DNA from: Halodesulfovibrio aestuarii DSM 17919 = ATCC 29578
Lineage (GTDB): Bacteria; Desulfobacterota; Desulfovibrionia; Desulfovibrionales; Desulfovibrionaceae
Direction: 5' to 3'
Length of the DNA stretch: 64,000 bases
NCBI RefSeq assembly: GCF_000384815.1
Contig: NZ_ARQF01000021.1
Location: 992,001 to 1,056,000 of the forward strand
In this document: positions 18,583 to 29,370 of the stretch, piece after piece
Position numbering within the stretch: position 1 is the stretch's first letter
Layout of the letters: the number at the start of each line of letters is the position of its first letter
Notes under the pieces: generated by a model
What the model was told of the DNA's origin: nothing
Databases searched by the model: none
Seen by the model: the letters and a program-made list of their open reading frames with translations, nothing else
Position numbers and translations under genes: made by a program

Positions 18583-18878
18583 TTTTTATCTAAGGTCATA
18601 TATTGTTAGTATTAGAACTAACATCTCCCCCGCTACATCATAACTATGCCCCCTCATTTGGCGCTAATCTCAGACGAATGAAGAAAGACACGAGAAAAAG
18701 CGTTTATTCATCTAAGACAGCCCCGCATACAAAACACCTTAATTTTCGATAAATCCATTAAATAATATCATTTTTTCTCTTACACCCTGTACTGAACTAA
18801 GTACTTTTGTTCAAAGTTAGCAACAAGAATAGTTAGTAGTTTTTAATAGTGTTGGAGAACCTTAAGAGAGGGATCCGT
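18583..18878. other. Gap upstream of the autotransporter
   Basis: About 300 bases with no gene. A hairpin tgttagt-attaga-actaaca lies at 18604-18623. The rest is AT-rich and probably carries the autotransporter promoter and leader, but I cannot define the -10/-35 boxes. Confidence 0.4.
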
Positions 18879-21815
18879 ATGGAACACGATATTACCATAT
18901 TGAAGATGAAGGCGAGGACAATAGGGAGCATCTGTTTAGTTATAGCACTCATAATCAGTTGTACCCTTAAGGCAAAAGCTGAAATTATTGATCCGCAACA
19001 CATCACAACCCCATCCACTCCTCAGGCATATGCAGAACATATTACGACACCGTATATTGAATCATCAACATCCAGTAAAAATTACTGGGGGCTATTCTTT
19101 GAAAACCTAGGGGCTGAGTCTCCAGAGTCATACACCATTGCGTCATCCATTGAGTATGACGAGCTATCGCTCGATTGGGATAATATTGCCCTGTATGGCA
19201 TCCAAAACAATTTTTCCACCATGTCTCTTTATGTCAATAAATACATAGATATTAATGCGTCAGGCGCAGACAACGTCACCACTAGCGGAGTTGTGAGGCT
19301 AGTAGGAATCGACTCTCTTGGCAACATTACTACATCTTCAGACGCATCGATAAGCATCATTAGCGAAGGTGCAGGTGCACAGGGCGCTGGAGATATCACA
19401 ATACCTGATGTCTGGGCTGTTGCGACAGGCGTACAAACAACTGGTAATGGCACTGTGCTCACTATAAATGGTGATGTAACTGTAGAAGCACATGGCGGGT
19501 GCACCCAAGCCGAGGCAACTGGACACACCATGGCATCTGCCAACGGAATTCTACACAGCGGTGCCACAGGCGAAATTGAGAACAACGGAACGCTTAAGGT
19601 TATTGCTCGTAGTGGAGCCATATCAAATCAAAGTGCAGGGGTAATGGCATATGGGATACAATCTTCCGGTACTACACGCATTACCAACACAGGGAAAATA
19701 ACCGTTGAAGGATGGGCCGGAGAAACCACCTCTTCTAATCTGTCGTATGCTAAAGCCGGAGTCTCGACGTATGGCATTAAAGGAGCTGGTGAGGTCATCA
19801 ACTCTGGTGAGATCTCAGTCAATGCGCAATCTGGCACAGGCATGCAATCCGGCATTAATGCATTTGGTATATATGGAGCTGATGTTACGAACGACGGAAC
19901 CGTCATTGTTGAGAGCGTAGGCGGAGTAAGTTCTAGTTATAACTCATCAGGGAGTACTTACGGACTGTATAGCAAGGGAAATCTTGATAACAGCGGGGAT
20001 GTAACTGTTACCTCCAAAGGCGGCACGCTTTTAAAAAGCGGCGTAGCGGTGCCCTTAACTGTGTCTGCAACTGGTATTCTGTCCGGTACGGGCAGTGTTA
20101 AAAACACAGGAGACATTTACGTTCGTGTTGAAGGTGCCAGCTGTAACACGGAAACCAGCGCCACCAGCAACTATGCACTGGGGTATGGCTTGGACACAAA
20201 GGCATCAACAATTTCTAACACAGGCAATATCGATCTCCATGTGGTTGGTGGTGCATATGATACGAATAATGGTGGCGTTCCTACTCCCGTCTATGCCTAT
20301 GGTCTTGTAGTCAGAAACGATGCAACACTGCATTCATCTGGTCTGATTCATGTCACCGCTGAAATGAATCCATCAATCACAGCATCTCTTGCCCCTGAAG
20401 AACGAAACCTGCACACATATCAGGTTATCACAGTAGGAAATTTACGTATTACGGGGTATGCCATGGAACTTGGGCATGAACAGGGTGAATTTAACCGCAT
20501 GTATCAAGGAGTAATCGGTTCAGTAGACGAAGCAACTGTGACCTTTGATAATACAAAACTGTTCGTGCATCTAACAGATGATTATAAAAATGGCTTATAC
20601 GACATCCCAAGACTGTGGAAACAGGAAACAGCAGAACAGAAAGCGGCAAACCCTAACCAGTTTGCATCGCTTGAATCAGTTAATGTTCCTCCGGGTGTTA
20701 AGATTGAACTATTCCCCGGAAACGTTTCAACACCACAGCGAATTGGACTGAATTATGAGCCTGAGGTTTCAACGCCTCTTAAACAGGCTTTGATAAGCAT
20801 GAAGCTGGAAAGCCATATTCATGCGATCATACAAAATAACCTTGCTGGGCGCATGATGTTCCGTGTTCTCCCTGACGCAAACCCGCAACAAAGTGATACC
20901 CTTGATGGGTACGGTGTTTCAAGCGCCTCCTCCACTATGGTTGCTTCTCTTTCAAATCCAAACATTCTGCCCGTAATGACTGCCAAGCAAACTAATCGAC
21001 ACTCGCTATTTATGCGCCCTGTCTATGTTAACTCCAACGACTCAGCCAGCTCCGGTTACAACAGCAATACCTATGGCTTTGTATTGGGGTACAACTATAA
21101 TATGAACGAGGAGCTTAATGACTGTTACGTAGGTTTCCATGCAGGATACACACGGGGCGATATCCGATACACCGGAGAGGATTACGGAAAACGAAAAGAG
21201 TTTGTGGATACCTATTATGGCGGTGTTCACGGCATTAAACGTTTCAATAGCAACGTACTACTTTCAGGCGAGGCTTCCTTCTTCTACGTTGATAGCGAGA
21301 TGACAGACGACAATCCAACCAACCGTGAAACCGCCCGCTATGACTCCGTGAGCATCCGTGCCGAAGCTGATCTGGGATACCTTTGGACGGTAAGCGGACA
21401 TAACATCATTCCTGAAGTGGGATTGCAATACGTATGGCAGCACCGCGATCCGTTCACCACAGACAATAAGGATTCAGCAGACATTACATATGGCACCATG
21501 GATAATCATGAACTCTATGGTAATGCGCGCGTGAAGTGGACAAAACAGTTTGTTGCAGTTGAAAATTGGCGTATTACCCCGCTGGTTGGTGTAGGTATCA
21601 CACAAGTCCTCACAGATGGTGAAATCTCCAACACTATGCGACTTGGCAATGAAACCCAACTTGTGGTCGATCAGGATGAAAATACAACCTTTACACCGGA
21701 AGCAAACATCACAGTAGCCAAAGATAACTACTACGCCGCAGCAGGCTACACCGGCGGATTTGGTGGAACAACAAAAAACAACCTGTTCTGGCTCCAGCTT
21801 GGCGTAAACTTTTAG
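18879..21815 (+). CDS. Large autotransporter (type Va) with tandem-repeat passenger
   Basis: 978 residues from the ATG at 18879, which has GAGAGGG upstream. The N-terminus has a long signal peptide ending in KAKA at about residue 35. The passenger (about 60-620) repeats a pattern of NTGxIxVxxxGG and YGIxSxG units, typical of beta-helical passengers. The C-terminal 270 residues form a beta-barrel translocator domain (start near SLFMRPVYVNS; last residues FWLQLGVNF, ending in Phe as outer-membrane proteins do). The product is probably a surface adhesin or secreted passenger. No protease catalytic motif is seen. Confidence 0.88.
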   Translation: MEHDITILKMKARTIGSICLVIALIISCTLKAKAEIIDPQHITTPSTPQAYAEHITTPYIESSTSSKNYWGLFFENLGAESPESYTIASSIEYDELSLDWDNIALYGIQNNFSTMSLYVNKYIDINASGADNVTTSGVVRLVGIDSLGNITTSSDASISIISEGAGAQGAGDITIPDVWAVATGVQTTGNGTVLTINGDVTVEAHGGCTQAEATGHTMASANGILHSGATGEIENNGTLKVIARSGAISNQSAGVMAYGIQSSGTTRITNTGKITVEGWAGETTSSNLSYAKAGVSTYGIKGAGEVINSGEISVNAQSGTGMQSGINAFGIYGADVTNDGTVIVESVGGVSSSYNSSGSTYGLYSKGNLDNSGDVTVTSKGGTLLKSGVAVPLTVSATGILSGTGSVKNTGDIYVRVEGASCNTETSATSNYALGYGLDTKASTISNTGNIDLHVVGGAYDTNNGGVPTPVYAYGLVVRNDATLHSSGLIHVTAEMNPSITASLAPEERNLHTYQVITVGNLRITGYAMELGHEQGEFNRMYQGVIGSVDEATVTFDNTKLFVHLTDDYKNGLYDIPRLWKQETAEQKAANPNQFASLESVNVPPGVKIELFPGNVSTPQRIGLNYEPEVSTPLKQALISMKLESHIHAIIQNNLAGRMMFRVLPDANPQQSDTLDGYGVSSASSTMVASLSNPNILPVMTAKQTNRHSLFMRPVYVNSNDSASSGYNSNTYGFVLGYNYNMNEELNDCYVGFHAGYTRGDIRYTGEDYGKRKEFVDTYYGGVHGIKRFNSNVLLSGEASFFYVDSEMTDDNPTNRETARYDSVSIRAEADLGYLWTVSGHNIIPEVGLQYVWQHRDPFTTDNKDSADITYGTMDNHELYGNARVKWTKQFVAVENWRITPLVGVGITQVLTDGEISNTMRLGNETQLVVDQDENTTFTPEANITVAKDNYYAAAGYTGGFGGTTKNNLFWLQLGVNF

Positions 21816-22056
21816 GATGTAGCAGGTTAATATGAATAGTTTTATTATTACAGTACAGAAAAACGAACGAGGCGGTGGCTAAGTTCACTCTTGCTTATTG
21901 CAATTGCCAAATCAGCTATTGGACATCCGTATACTAAAAGATGCACACAGCACCTCCCCTTCCACGATGATTCAGACCTTAGGAATAGACACGTTCCAAA
22001 TCTCGCTATATTCTATATTTTTACAACATATATAAAGAGTTAAAGGTTCACGCGGC

Positions 22057-22638
22057 ATGACAGCCTACTTTAAAGACGACGAATACGAAGACAAAGAATT
22101 TACAGGACTGGATTTTGCCGAAGAAAGTATCCGCGATATTTCGTTCTTCAGCTGCACCTTTGAAAGATGCTCATTTCAATACGCGGATCTGAGCCTTAGT
22201 TCTTTCGACAACTGCGACTTCAGCAACTGCAATCTATCGCTGGCAAAATTAGGGGCAACCCATATCTTTGATGCCAGATTTACAGGTTGCAAGCTTATGG
22301 GCATCAACTGGGGAAATGTTAAAGGCCTTTTCAAGGCAGAGTTCACAGATTGCATTCTGGACAATGCGGTGTTCCCTGATCTCAATCTGCAACAATTCTC
22401 TTTCGACGATTGTTCTTTTACCGGAGCTTCCTTTGTCGGCACCAACCTTTCCCATGCGACCTTTGAGTCCTGCGATCTGAAAGACTGCCTTTTCGATTCT
22501 GCAAACCTGACACAAGCGGATTTTTCCACCGCGTATGGCTACACGATTGATGTTTCCAAGAACATCATCACCCGCGCCAAGTTCTCGCTGCCGGAAGCAG
22601 TATCGCTACTGCAAAATTTTGATATTGAGATTGTATAA
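22057..22638 (+). CDS. Pentapeptide-repeat protein
   Basis: 193 residues. Runs of A(D/N)LxX-like five-residue units are seen: FSFQYADLSLSSFDNCDFSNCNLSLAKL, then CDLKDCLFDSANLTQADFS. This predicts a right-handed quadrilateral beta-helix, as in Qnr/MfpA and many bacterial proteins. Cys is frequent at the repeat corners. No membrane segment or signal peptide. Function unknown; a gyrase-protecting role would be speculation. It is monocistronic by spacing. Confidence 0.9.
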   Translation: MTAYFKDDEYEDKEFTGLDFAEESIRDISFFSCTFERCSFQYADLSLSSFDNCDFSNCNLSLAKLGATHIFDARFTGCKLMGINWGNVKGLFKAEFTDCILDNAVFPDLNLQQFSFDDCSFTGASFVGTNLSHATFESCDLKDCLFDSANLTQADFSTAYGYTIDVSKNIITRAKFSLPEAVSLLQNFDIEIV

Positions 22639-22696
22639 ATTGAGCAACGGTTAGCCGGAACCATACATATTTTTACAGCTCTGGATGACTAACGTA

Positions 22697-23620
22697 TCAA
22701 GGCTGTCTGGTCATGGTATATGTATTAGAATCATTTTTTGGATTGTCTTCTGTACGCAAATAATAAAGCGATAAACATAGAAATATGTATGAAATAACCC
22801 AAAAAATCCATCCGGGTGAAAAGTCTAAGGTAATCGGTTCTTTGTTATTTATCAGAGAAATAGCTCCAAATACCATTGGATGCATCACTGTGATGTATAA
22901 TGCGACAATAAATAACACGGCAGGACGTTGAACGGTCTTCCCCATAACCAGACAATTTGCGGTATAGATTATCGAACCTATTGTGTACAAAAAACACGAC
23001 AACCCAGCAATTATCAGAATTAAAAAAACAAAAAACAAAACTGAAGATTTTTCTACTGCTACAAACGGCACCAGTTCTGCGGCAAGCAAAAAGGGCGCAA
23101 GCATGTTGTAACTTCGTAAATCGTAAAGATATTCGTCTGAGGCCATAAAAAGCGCGAGAATAAATGTTATTATACTCAGCACGAAGAGTACGACACGCCA
23201 GTCCGTCATCAGGCTTAAAGGCGTCCTATGGTGACAAAACGGACAAAAGATATTGCTGTATTCAAATGGCTCATCGCAGTAATGGCACGATTTAAGCCTG
23301 ACACCTTGTACTTGCGATGCATGCTGAAGATCTTCATTCATTTTCAAATTCCGGGCATGCCAAACAGGTACCAGTGCAGCAATAGGTATTATAATAGCAG
23401 AAACTAGATATCGTACCTCTCCTGATAACAACACTAAAACAAACGTAGCGATGACAGGCAAAAACATAAACGAATAGAAGAAATATACAAACGATACGAA
23501 GCGATATCCCTTTTCTTTCGCAATCAGTGACGAGACTGTGGAGGGACCTACAAGCACTATCACATAGAATAACGCTATCAAAATGAGTGTCGTATTGTTG
23601 TATATCAATTTCAATTCCAT
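22697..23620 (-). CDS. Membrane protein with central zinc ribbon, unknown
   Basis: 307 residues. Three hydrophobic helices, then a cytoplasmic zinc-ribbon-like module with Cys112, Cys115, Cys126 and Cys129 (CHYC...CPFC), then about five further helices. This looks like a membrane protein with a metal-binding cytoplasmic loop; the family is not recognised. AAGGA lies about 11 bases before the ATG. It has no close neighbours. Confidence 0.8.
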   Translation of the reverse strand: MELKLIYNNTTLILIALFYVIVLVGPSTVSSLIAKEKGYRFVSFVYFFYSFMFLPVIATFVLVLLSGEVRYLVSAIIIPIAALVPVWHARNLKMNEDLQHASQVQGVRLKSCHYCDEPFEYSNIFCPFCHHRTPLSLMTDWRVVLFVLSIITFILALFMASDEYLYDLRSYNMLAPFLLAAELVPFVAVEKSSVLFFVFLILIIAGLSCFLYTIGSIIYTANCLVMGKTVQRPAVLFIVALYITVMHPMVFGAISLINNKEPITLDFSPGWIFWVISYIFLCLSLYYLRTEDNPKNDSNTYTMTRQP

Positions 23621-24297
23621 GCTACCGAATTCCTTTTACGGCTTACTCTCGCACATCCTCATTACATAGCAACACCTTGGCAACATAACTCAAGCGTGCA
23701 ACCTTTTCAGTCCAAATTGCTTCACCAACCAAACTTTTTATCTGAAGTTCTACCGTAACACATTTTCCCCTGATTGAGTTCATTTGGTGTTGTCTTTGCC
23801 CCCCCGTTGCAAAGGGGTGTCTTCATTCTTTCAAAGAACAACTATCTCTTGCGACAAAGCATAAATCGAAACCGTTATGGAAAATAGAGCCCGACTTAGT
23901 CTTTCCGCAAGACGGCACACATGCATTTAATCAGAATGACGGATAGTTCCCCTGATACACGCGTTATCCGCACCAGAAATCGCACATGAATCTCCCTTCC
24001 TCCCGCTAGTCGTTAAAAAAATTACAATTGTAAGCATTTATTTACATTATTCCCTAAGTAAACATACAAATCGGTCGAAGAGATACCTATGTGCATCCTA
24101 ATTCCCTATTAAATTGAGATGTTGCATTTTTTTTTGGAAAGCTTGTAAAAAACTATAGAGAGGGGGGAGAAGTATTACTTCATATATAAAATCTGACTTT
24201 CTTTATTGCTCACTGCAAAAAAGGCATTGAGTAATACGAAAGCTAAACTGTGTCCGTTTTCAGTACACCTTAACTTACAAACGACTTGAGAGAAGGC
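23621..24297. other. Long gap between divergent genes
   Basis: 677 bases with no convincing gene on either strand. A 12-bp palindrome ttacaattgtaa lies at 24022-24033 and a G-rich patch (gaggggggag) at 24161-24170. It likely holds the promoter and leader of the chemoreceptor gene, and that of the zinc-ribbon protein. No sigma-28 or sigma-54 consensus could be placed with confidence. Confidence 0.4.
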
Positions 24298-26736
24298 ATG
24301 CAGTTTTTAAAAAACTTACGTGTTACTGTAAAAATATGGGGTGGGTTCTCCCTTGTTCTTATTGCAATGACGTTTTTATCTACAGAGTCTATTGTCAACC
24401 TTCAGCATAATAAAGACGGTTTCTCTTCATATCGAGAACTTGCACTTGATACAAACCTGGCAGGAAAACTTCAGGCAAATATACTGCTCATGAACATTGC
24501 GGCCAATGAATACATAAAAAGCAACACACAGACTGCGTTGGACGAATACAAGATCCGCGAAACAAATATTTTACAATATCTTAATGCTGCTAAAGAGAAC
24601 ATAAAAGATCAAGAACGTTCTGCGCTTATTCTTTCTATAGAAGAAGATGCTAAAAAGATCATTGAAGACTTTATAGCTTATCAGGAACAAAACACCATTG
24701 TCATGGAGCAACGGTCGGAAGGAGATAAGATAACCACTCAATTAGACAAGATACTGAAAGATGCCATGGATTTTTCCAGTAGAACAAACCCGCAGTTTGT
24801 ACAGGCTCTCTCAAGCAGCGGAACGGCATTTACAAAAGCTCGTATGAATATTTTAGCAGCACTGTATGACCCTACAGTCCCCCTTGATAAAGAGCATCTC
24901 AACTCATTAATGAAACGAACCAAGCGAGAACTTAGAGTTGCTGATAATTTTACATACACAACAAATGAGAGTAGCTGGTACAGTAATTGTGACGCATTAA
25001 TCACCCAATATACGGGAATCGTAGAGAAGCTCTACACCAGTGTTACAACATTACAAAAATTAAACGCGGACATCAGCCGTCACGGGCAGCAGGCTGCAAC
25101 CAAAGCAGAAAAAATCAAACTCTCCGTCATGGAGGGACAAACGACTCTCGGTTCACAGATGCTGGCTCACAATGCATCATCACTCAATAACCTGCTCATT
25201 ATTTCCGCAATAACTCTGCTCATTACTCTGCTACTCTCTTTCTTCACATCACGTTCCATCACCAAGCCACTGAATCGTATTAATGCCTTTGCAAATTCAT
25301 TAAGCAAAGGCGACCTCTCCGCCCAGCTTGTTATTACAGAAAAAAATGAAATCGGTGCCATCGCATCTTCTCTCACCCGAATGGGCAACGCTGTTTCCGG
25401 TATGGAACATGAACTTGACAAGCTTGTCTCCGCGGTTGCTTCCGGTGATATTACGGAACGAAGTACGATGAGCGAATTTTGCGGCGATTTCCAACGTGTA
25501 CTGGACAATGCAAACAGTATGGCAGACATGTTCACCCACTTTACGGATGCACTGCCGCTTCCTGTTCTTATGCTCGATTCCTCACTCAGGGTTCTATACG
25601 CCAACACCATGGCCCTATCCATTGCGAACTCATCACTACAAGAATGCAAAGGCAAACCATCTTCTGCGCTGTTTACTGCAGAAGACTATCAATCCGATGA
25701 ATGCGCATGTTCCAACGCTATTAAAACAAAATCAATGCAAAGAGCCTCAACCCTTGTACAGGCTCACGACCAGACTCTCGATGTTGATTACATCGCTGTT
25801 CCGATCATGCAGGATGATCAGGCAGTAGGGGTAATGCAGGTTCTACTCGACCAGACAGAAATCCGCAGTGCCCAGCGCAGGATTACGTCCGCCGCACAGG
25901 AAATTCAAAAAATCTCTGAACGGCTGCAGGCAAACAGCAACGACCTTGCCGGTCATTTCAAGGAAGTAAGCGACGGAGTCGAAGTTCAAAGCCAGCGCAC
26001 GACAGAAACCTCCACGGCTATGGAAGAAATGAACGTATCTGTTTCCGAGGTTGCCATGAACGCATCCAAAGCACATACCAATGCACAGGAAGCAAAACAG
26101 GAGTCCGAAAACTGCTCCACGGTTGTATTCAACGCTGTTCAGTCCATCACTGAAGTAAGCAATACGACCAGAGAATTACAGCAGAATACATCTGAACTTA
26201 GCGAACAAGTCGATGCCATCGGCTCTATTATGAATGTGATTTCAGATATTGCAGACCAGACAAACCTGCTGGCACTGAATGCTGCTATTGAGGCAGCGCG
26301 CGCGGGTGATGCGGGCAGAGGATTTGCTGTAGTTGCAGACGAAGTACGCAAGCTTGCGGAAAAAACCATGCAGGCAACGGAACAGGTAACACAAAGCGTG
26401 AGCACTATCCAAACCGCTGCACAACGCAACTTTGAAACAGTAAGCAACGCAGCACGAACCGTTGAAGAAGCCAACGCTCTTGCCAATGAGTCCGAAGACT
26501 CATTGCGTACAATCATGAATCTTATCGATCAGAACTCAACGCAGGTAGGCGAAATCGCCACAGCTTCAGAAGAACAGTCCGCAGTCTCTGAACAAATTGC
26601 CCGCACTGTTGAGGAAGTGGCAACTATTGTTCAGAAGTCTGCTGAAGAAATTACCGTGTCAGCAACTTCCATTCAGGAAATTGCGGCTATGTCTAATGAA
26701 CTGCATAACCTTGTGGGTGAAATGACAGCGTCCTAA
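24298..26736 (+). CDS. Methyl-accepting chemotaxis protein with PAS-like domain
   Basis: 812 residues from the ATG at 24298 (GAGAG 5 bases upstream). TM1 at about 13-33, a periplasmic helical bundle to about residue 290, TM2 about 293-313, HAMP ([20 protein letters not shown] and following), a PAS-like region ([20 protein letters not shown], about 410-540), then the cytoplasmic signalling domain with the [20 protein letters not shown] hairpin tip and flanking methylation helices. It transmits ligand or redox information to CheA. The ligand is unknown; the PAS placement between HAMP and signalling domain suggests an internal sensor too. Confidence 0.94.
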   Translation: MQFLKNLRVTVKIWGGFSLVLIAMTFLSTESIVNLQHNKDGFSSYRELALDTNLAGKLQANILLMNIAANEYIKSNTQTALDEYKIRETNILQYLNAAKENIKDQERSALILSIEEDAKKIIEDFIAYQEQNTIVMEQRSEGDKITTQLDKILKDAMDFSSRTNPQFVQALSSSGTAFTKARMNILAALYDPTVPLDKEHLNSLMKRTKRELRVADNFTYTTNESSWYSNCDALITQYTGIVEKLYTSVTTLQKLNADISRHGQQAATKAEKIKLSVMEGQTTLGSQMLAHNASSLNNLLIISAITLLITLLLSFFTSRSITKPLNRINAFANSLSKGDLSAQLVITEKNEIGAIASSLTRMGNAVSGMEHELDKLVSAVASGDITERSTMSEFCGDFQRVLDNANSMADMFTHFTDALPLPVLMLDSSLRVLYANTMALSIANSSLQECKGKPSSALFTAEDYQSDECACSNAIKTKSMQRASTLVQAHDQTLDVDYIAVPIMQDDQAVGVMQVLLDQTEIRSAQRRITSAAQEIQKISERLQANSNDLAGHFKEVSDGVEVQSQRTTETSTAMEEMNVSVSEVAMNASKAHTNAQEAKQESENCSTVVFNAVQSITEVSNTTRELQQNTSELSEQVDAIGSIMNVISDIADQTNLLALNAAIEAARAGDAGRGFAVVADEVRKLAEKTMQATEQVTQSVSTIQTAAQRNFETVSNAARTVEEANALANESEDSLRTIMNLIDQNSTQVGEIATASEEQSAVSEQIARTVEEVATIVQKSAEEITVSATSIQEIAAMSNELHNLVGEMTAS

Positions 26737-26760
26737 TAACCAACAATACTGTAGACATAA

Positions 26761-26797
26761 AAAATGCCCCGATGAATACATTCATCGGGGCATTTTT
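26761..26797. terminator. Bidirectional terminator, chemoreceptor/mgtE
   Basis: aaaatgccccgatgaa and its complement form a 16-bp stem with a 4-base loop between convergent genes. A T-run is present on the plus strand and an A-run on the other side. Confidence 0.9.
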
Positions 26798-26810
26798 ATA
26801 TGTTACTACA

Positions 26811-28193
26811 TTATAAAATAAACATCGTTGCCAGACCGAGGAAGATAAGGAATCCAAAGCCGTCGGTAAGCGTTGTTAAGAATATGCTTGAAGCCTGTGC
26901 CGGATCACGCCCGAGCTCTTTAAGAATAAGCGGTATAGACGCACCGGCAAGTGCGCCCAGCAACATATCAAGTGCCAGAGCGCTGGCCATTACTTGGGCT
27001 AACAGTACATTCTGCGTAAACAGGAATACCCCGATCATAACCAGCAGACTGACAATGAGTCCTGTCAGTGCACCAACCTTTGCTTCACGCAGTACTGCTT
27101 TCCAACTTTTACCACGGTCAAACCGCTCAACTGCAAGTTGACGAATCATAACAGCAAGCGCCTGCTGTCCGGTATTTCCTGCCTGGTTTGCTACAATCGG
27201 CATGAGTACAGCAAGGATTGCCATTTGAGCGATGGAACCTTCAAACAAGAAAACCACATACGCAGATATGCTGGAGTTCATCATATTAATAAACAGCCAC
27301 GGCAGGCGAACCTTTACAGATTCCAGCCACGGGGTGTCGACAGTTTCGTCCTGACCAGCACCTACCATGCCGAGCATATCTTCGGATGCTTCTTCGTGGA
27401 TAATATCAATAACGTCGTCATAGGTAACGACGCCAAGCAATCGGCCTTCGTAGTCCACAACAGGCATTGCCATAAAATTGTAGCGGGACAATAGATGCGC
27501 TACATTTTCTTTATCTTCATCAAAGACTACAGAAATAAGGCTTTGATCAGAAAGCTTTTCTTCGAGAACTGTACCGGGACGGCACAGCAGCAAGTTACGC
27601 AGAGAAAGAACACCTACAAGCCGCTCCTCACTATCCACAATATATGCATAGTACGGGATCTCTTTATCTTCCATCTCGCGGCGGATGTGCATAATGGCCT
27701 GATCTGCGGTAAGATCCTGACTGAGAATAATAATCTCAGTGTTCATAATACCACCCGCAGTATCCGGATCAAAAGCGAGCAGATTACGAATTTCTTCCGC
27801 ATCGTCGGCTTCTAACCGTTCAAGCAGGACATCTCTGTGTTCTTCATCCAACTCATCAAGAACGTCTGTCGCATCATCCGGAGACATCTCCGAAAGAATT
27901 CGTACAGCAACATCAACATCAAGGTTCTCGATAATATCCGTCTGGGCGCGCTCTTCCATTTCGGCAAGTGCTTCCGCAGCATCTTCACTGGAAAGATGCT
28001 CCATCATACAAACCTGCTTTTCAATGGAGAGATTTTCTATATGATCAGCGGCGTCTGCCGGGTGGGCAAACTCGCCGGTATAAATAGAATTAACTTCATC
28101 ACGGCAGTTATTTTGAGGTGTAACTACCTTATTTTCCTCAGAAGCTTTTCCTACTTTATCTTGTTTGTTATGCTGCTTTTTTGTGTCAGTCAT
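26811..28193 (-). CDS. mgtE: Magnesium transporter MgtE
   Basis: 460 residues. An acidic N domain of helical repeats (SSEDAAEALAEMEERAQ, MSPDDATDVLDELDEEHRD) is followed by two CBS domains (about 150-270) and the membrane part with five helices. The family signature PIVANQAGNTGQQALAVMIR lies in the pore region and SEDMLGMVG at the plug. In the known structure Mg2+ binding to the cytoplasmic part gates the channel. N-terminal 30 residues are polar and unstructured. Confidence 0.95.
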   Translation of the reverse strand: MTDTKKQHNKQDKVGKASEENKVVTPQNNCRDEVNSIYTGEFAHPADAADHIENLSIEKQVCMMEHLSSEDAAEALAEMEERAQTDIIENLDVDVAVRILSEMSPDDATDVLDELDEEHRDVLLERLEADDAEEIRNLLAFDPDTAGGIMNTEIIILSQDLTADQAIMHIRREMEDKEIPYYAYIVDSEERLVGVLSLRNLLLCRPGTVLEEKLSDQSLISVVFDEDKENVAHLLSRYNFMAMPVVDYEGRLLGVVTYDDVIDIIHEEASEDMLGMVGAGQDETVDTPWLESVKVRLPWLFINMMNSSISAYVVFLFEGSIAQMAILAVLMPIVANQAGNTGQQALAVMIRQLAVERFDRGKSWKAVLREAKVGALTGLIVSLLVMIGVFLFTQNVLLAQVMASALALDMLLGALAGASIPLILKELGRDPAQASSIFLTTLTDGFGFLIFLGLATMFIL

Positions 28194-28353
28194 GCTCTAC
28201 CACCTGAGACCCACGAGCGTGTGAAATTTATCATTTGTCAAGACCGCTTGACGAAACTGTCGCAGCCACCTAAACACCGCCTAAGAGGGTTGGAACGACC
28301 CCCACTCTCTTGGCTTTGTGCCTCTACCATTAAGAGGGTCAATAACACAATCC

Positions 28354-29229
28354 ATGCACACAGAAAAATTTGACTCATTTTTTCAAGGTAACGCCAGAAT
28401 CTACCTGAATAACGCGATTGAACTGGCGTTAGAAGAAGATGGTCCGGATCTTACTTCGGAAGGAATTTTCCCTTCCGGGCACAAGTTATCTGCGAAAATT
28501 ATCAGCAAAGAAGACACGTTAGTCGTCGGATTACCGCTTATTCCGCTTATCATGGACGCATGTGCTGATACAGAATGGTCATGGAGTGCCCTAGCCAATG
28601 AGGGTGATTTTGTTCCAGACCGAACCGTAGTAGCAACTATTGAGGCTGACGCAAGTCATTTGCTAAAAGCAGAACGTGTTATACTTAATTTTATAACACA
28701 CCTTTCCGGCATTGCGAACCTGACAAAACTATATGTCGACCAGCTGGCGAGTTCCGGCACTGCGTTACTGGATACGCGTAAAACGCTGCCTTGTCTTCGT
28801 TATCCTGAAAAATATGCTGTTATTATGGGTGGCGGGCAAAACCACCGTAAAGACTTAACAGAAATTCTCATGTTAAAGGACAATCATATTGACCTTGCAG
28901 GCAATATGACAGAAGCCGTTAAGAAGCTCCGCGCCACCTATTTCCCATGTCCGCCAATTGAAGTAGAGTGCCGCAATATGGCAGAAGTGCGCGAAGCTGT
29001 TGCTTGTCATGCAGACAGAATCATGCTGGACAATATGGATATCCCTGCTATTCAGGAAGCACTTAAACTTATTCCTGAATCCATTGAAACCGAAGTAAGC
29101 GGCGGAGTAACACTTGACACAATTCGCAGTATTGCTCTTGCTTCTGACTCAGGACCGACTTACATATCGGTAGGGAGATTAACTCACTCTGCCCCTATTG
29201 CAGATTTCAGCATGCTTGTAAGTGAATAA
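28354..29229 (+). CDS. nadC: Nicotinate-nucleotide diphosphorylase NadC
   Basis: Quinolinate phosphoribosyltransferase; makes nicotinate mononucleotide from quinolinate and PRPP. I start at ATG 28354 (MHTEKFDSFF; 291 residues); the frame reaches further upstream to a GTG at 28318. Signatures: NFITHLSGIANLT, DTRKTLPCLRYPEKYAVIMGGGQNHR and LMLKDNHI, with VEVEC-like ECRNMAEV and METPD-like segments. No clear ribosome site lies at the right distance, an uncertainty in the start. It heads a nadC-nadA-nadB set, though 140 bases separate it from nadA. Confidence 0.94.
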   Translation: MHTEKFDSFFQGNARIYLNNAIELALEEDGPDLTSEGIFPSGHKLSAKIISKEDTLVVGLPLIPLIMDACADTEWSWSALANEGDFVPDRTVVATIEADASHLLKAERVILNFITHLSGIANLTKLYVDQLASSGTALLDTRKTLPCLRYPEKYAVIMGGGQNHRKDLTEILMLKDNHIDLAGNMTEAVKKLRATYFPCPPIEVECRNMAEVREAVACHADRIMLDNMDIPAIQEALKLIPESIETEVSGGVTLDTIRSIALASDSGPTYISVGRLTHSAPIADFSMLVSE

Positions 29230-29370
29230 GCCCTCATTATACAGATTGAGACAGAACCGTACAGTGCAACATGCGAGATAAATTAGTATTTATAAATAGT
29301 TAACGCCATGTGTTTTTTTTAAACGCGTGCTGCACTACATTGTCAGCAATCTGAATCTGGAGAATAAATA

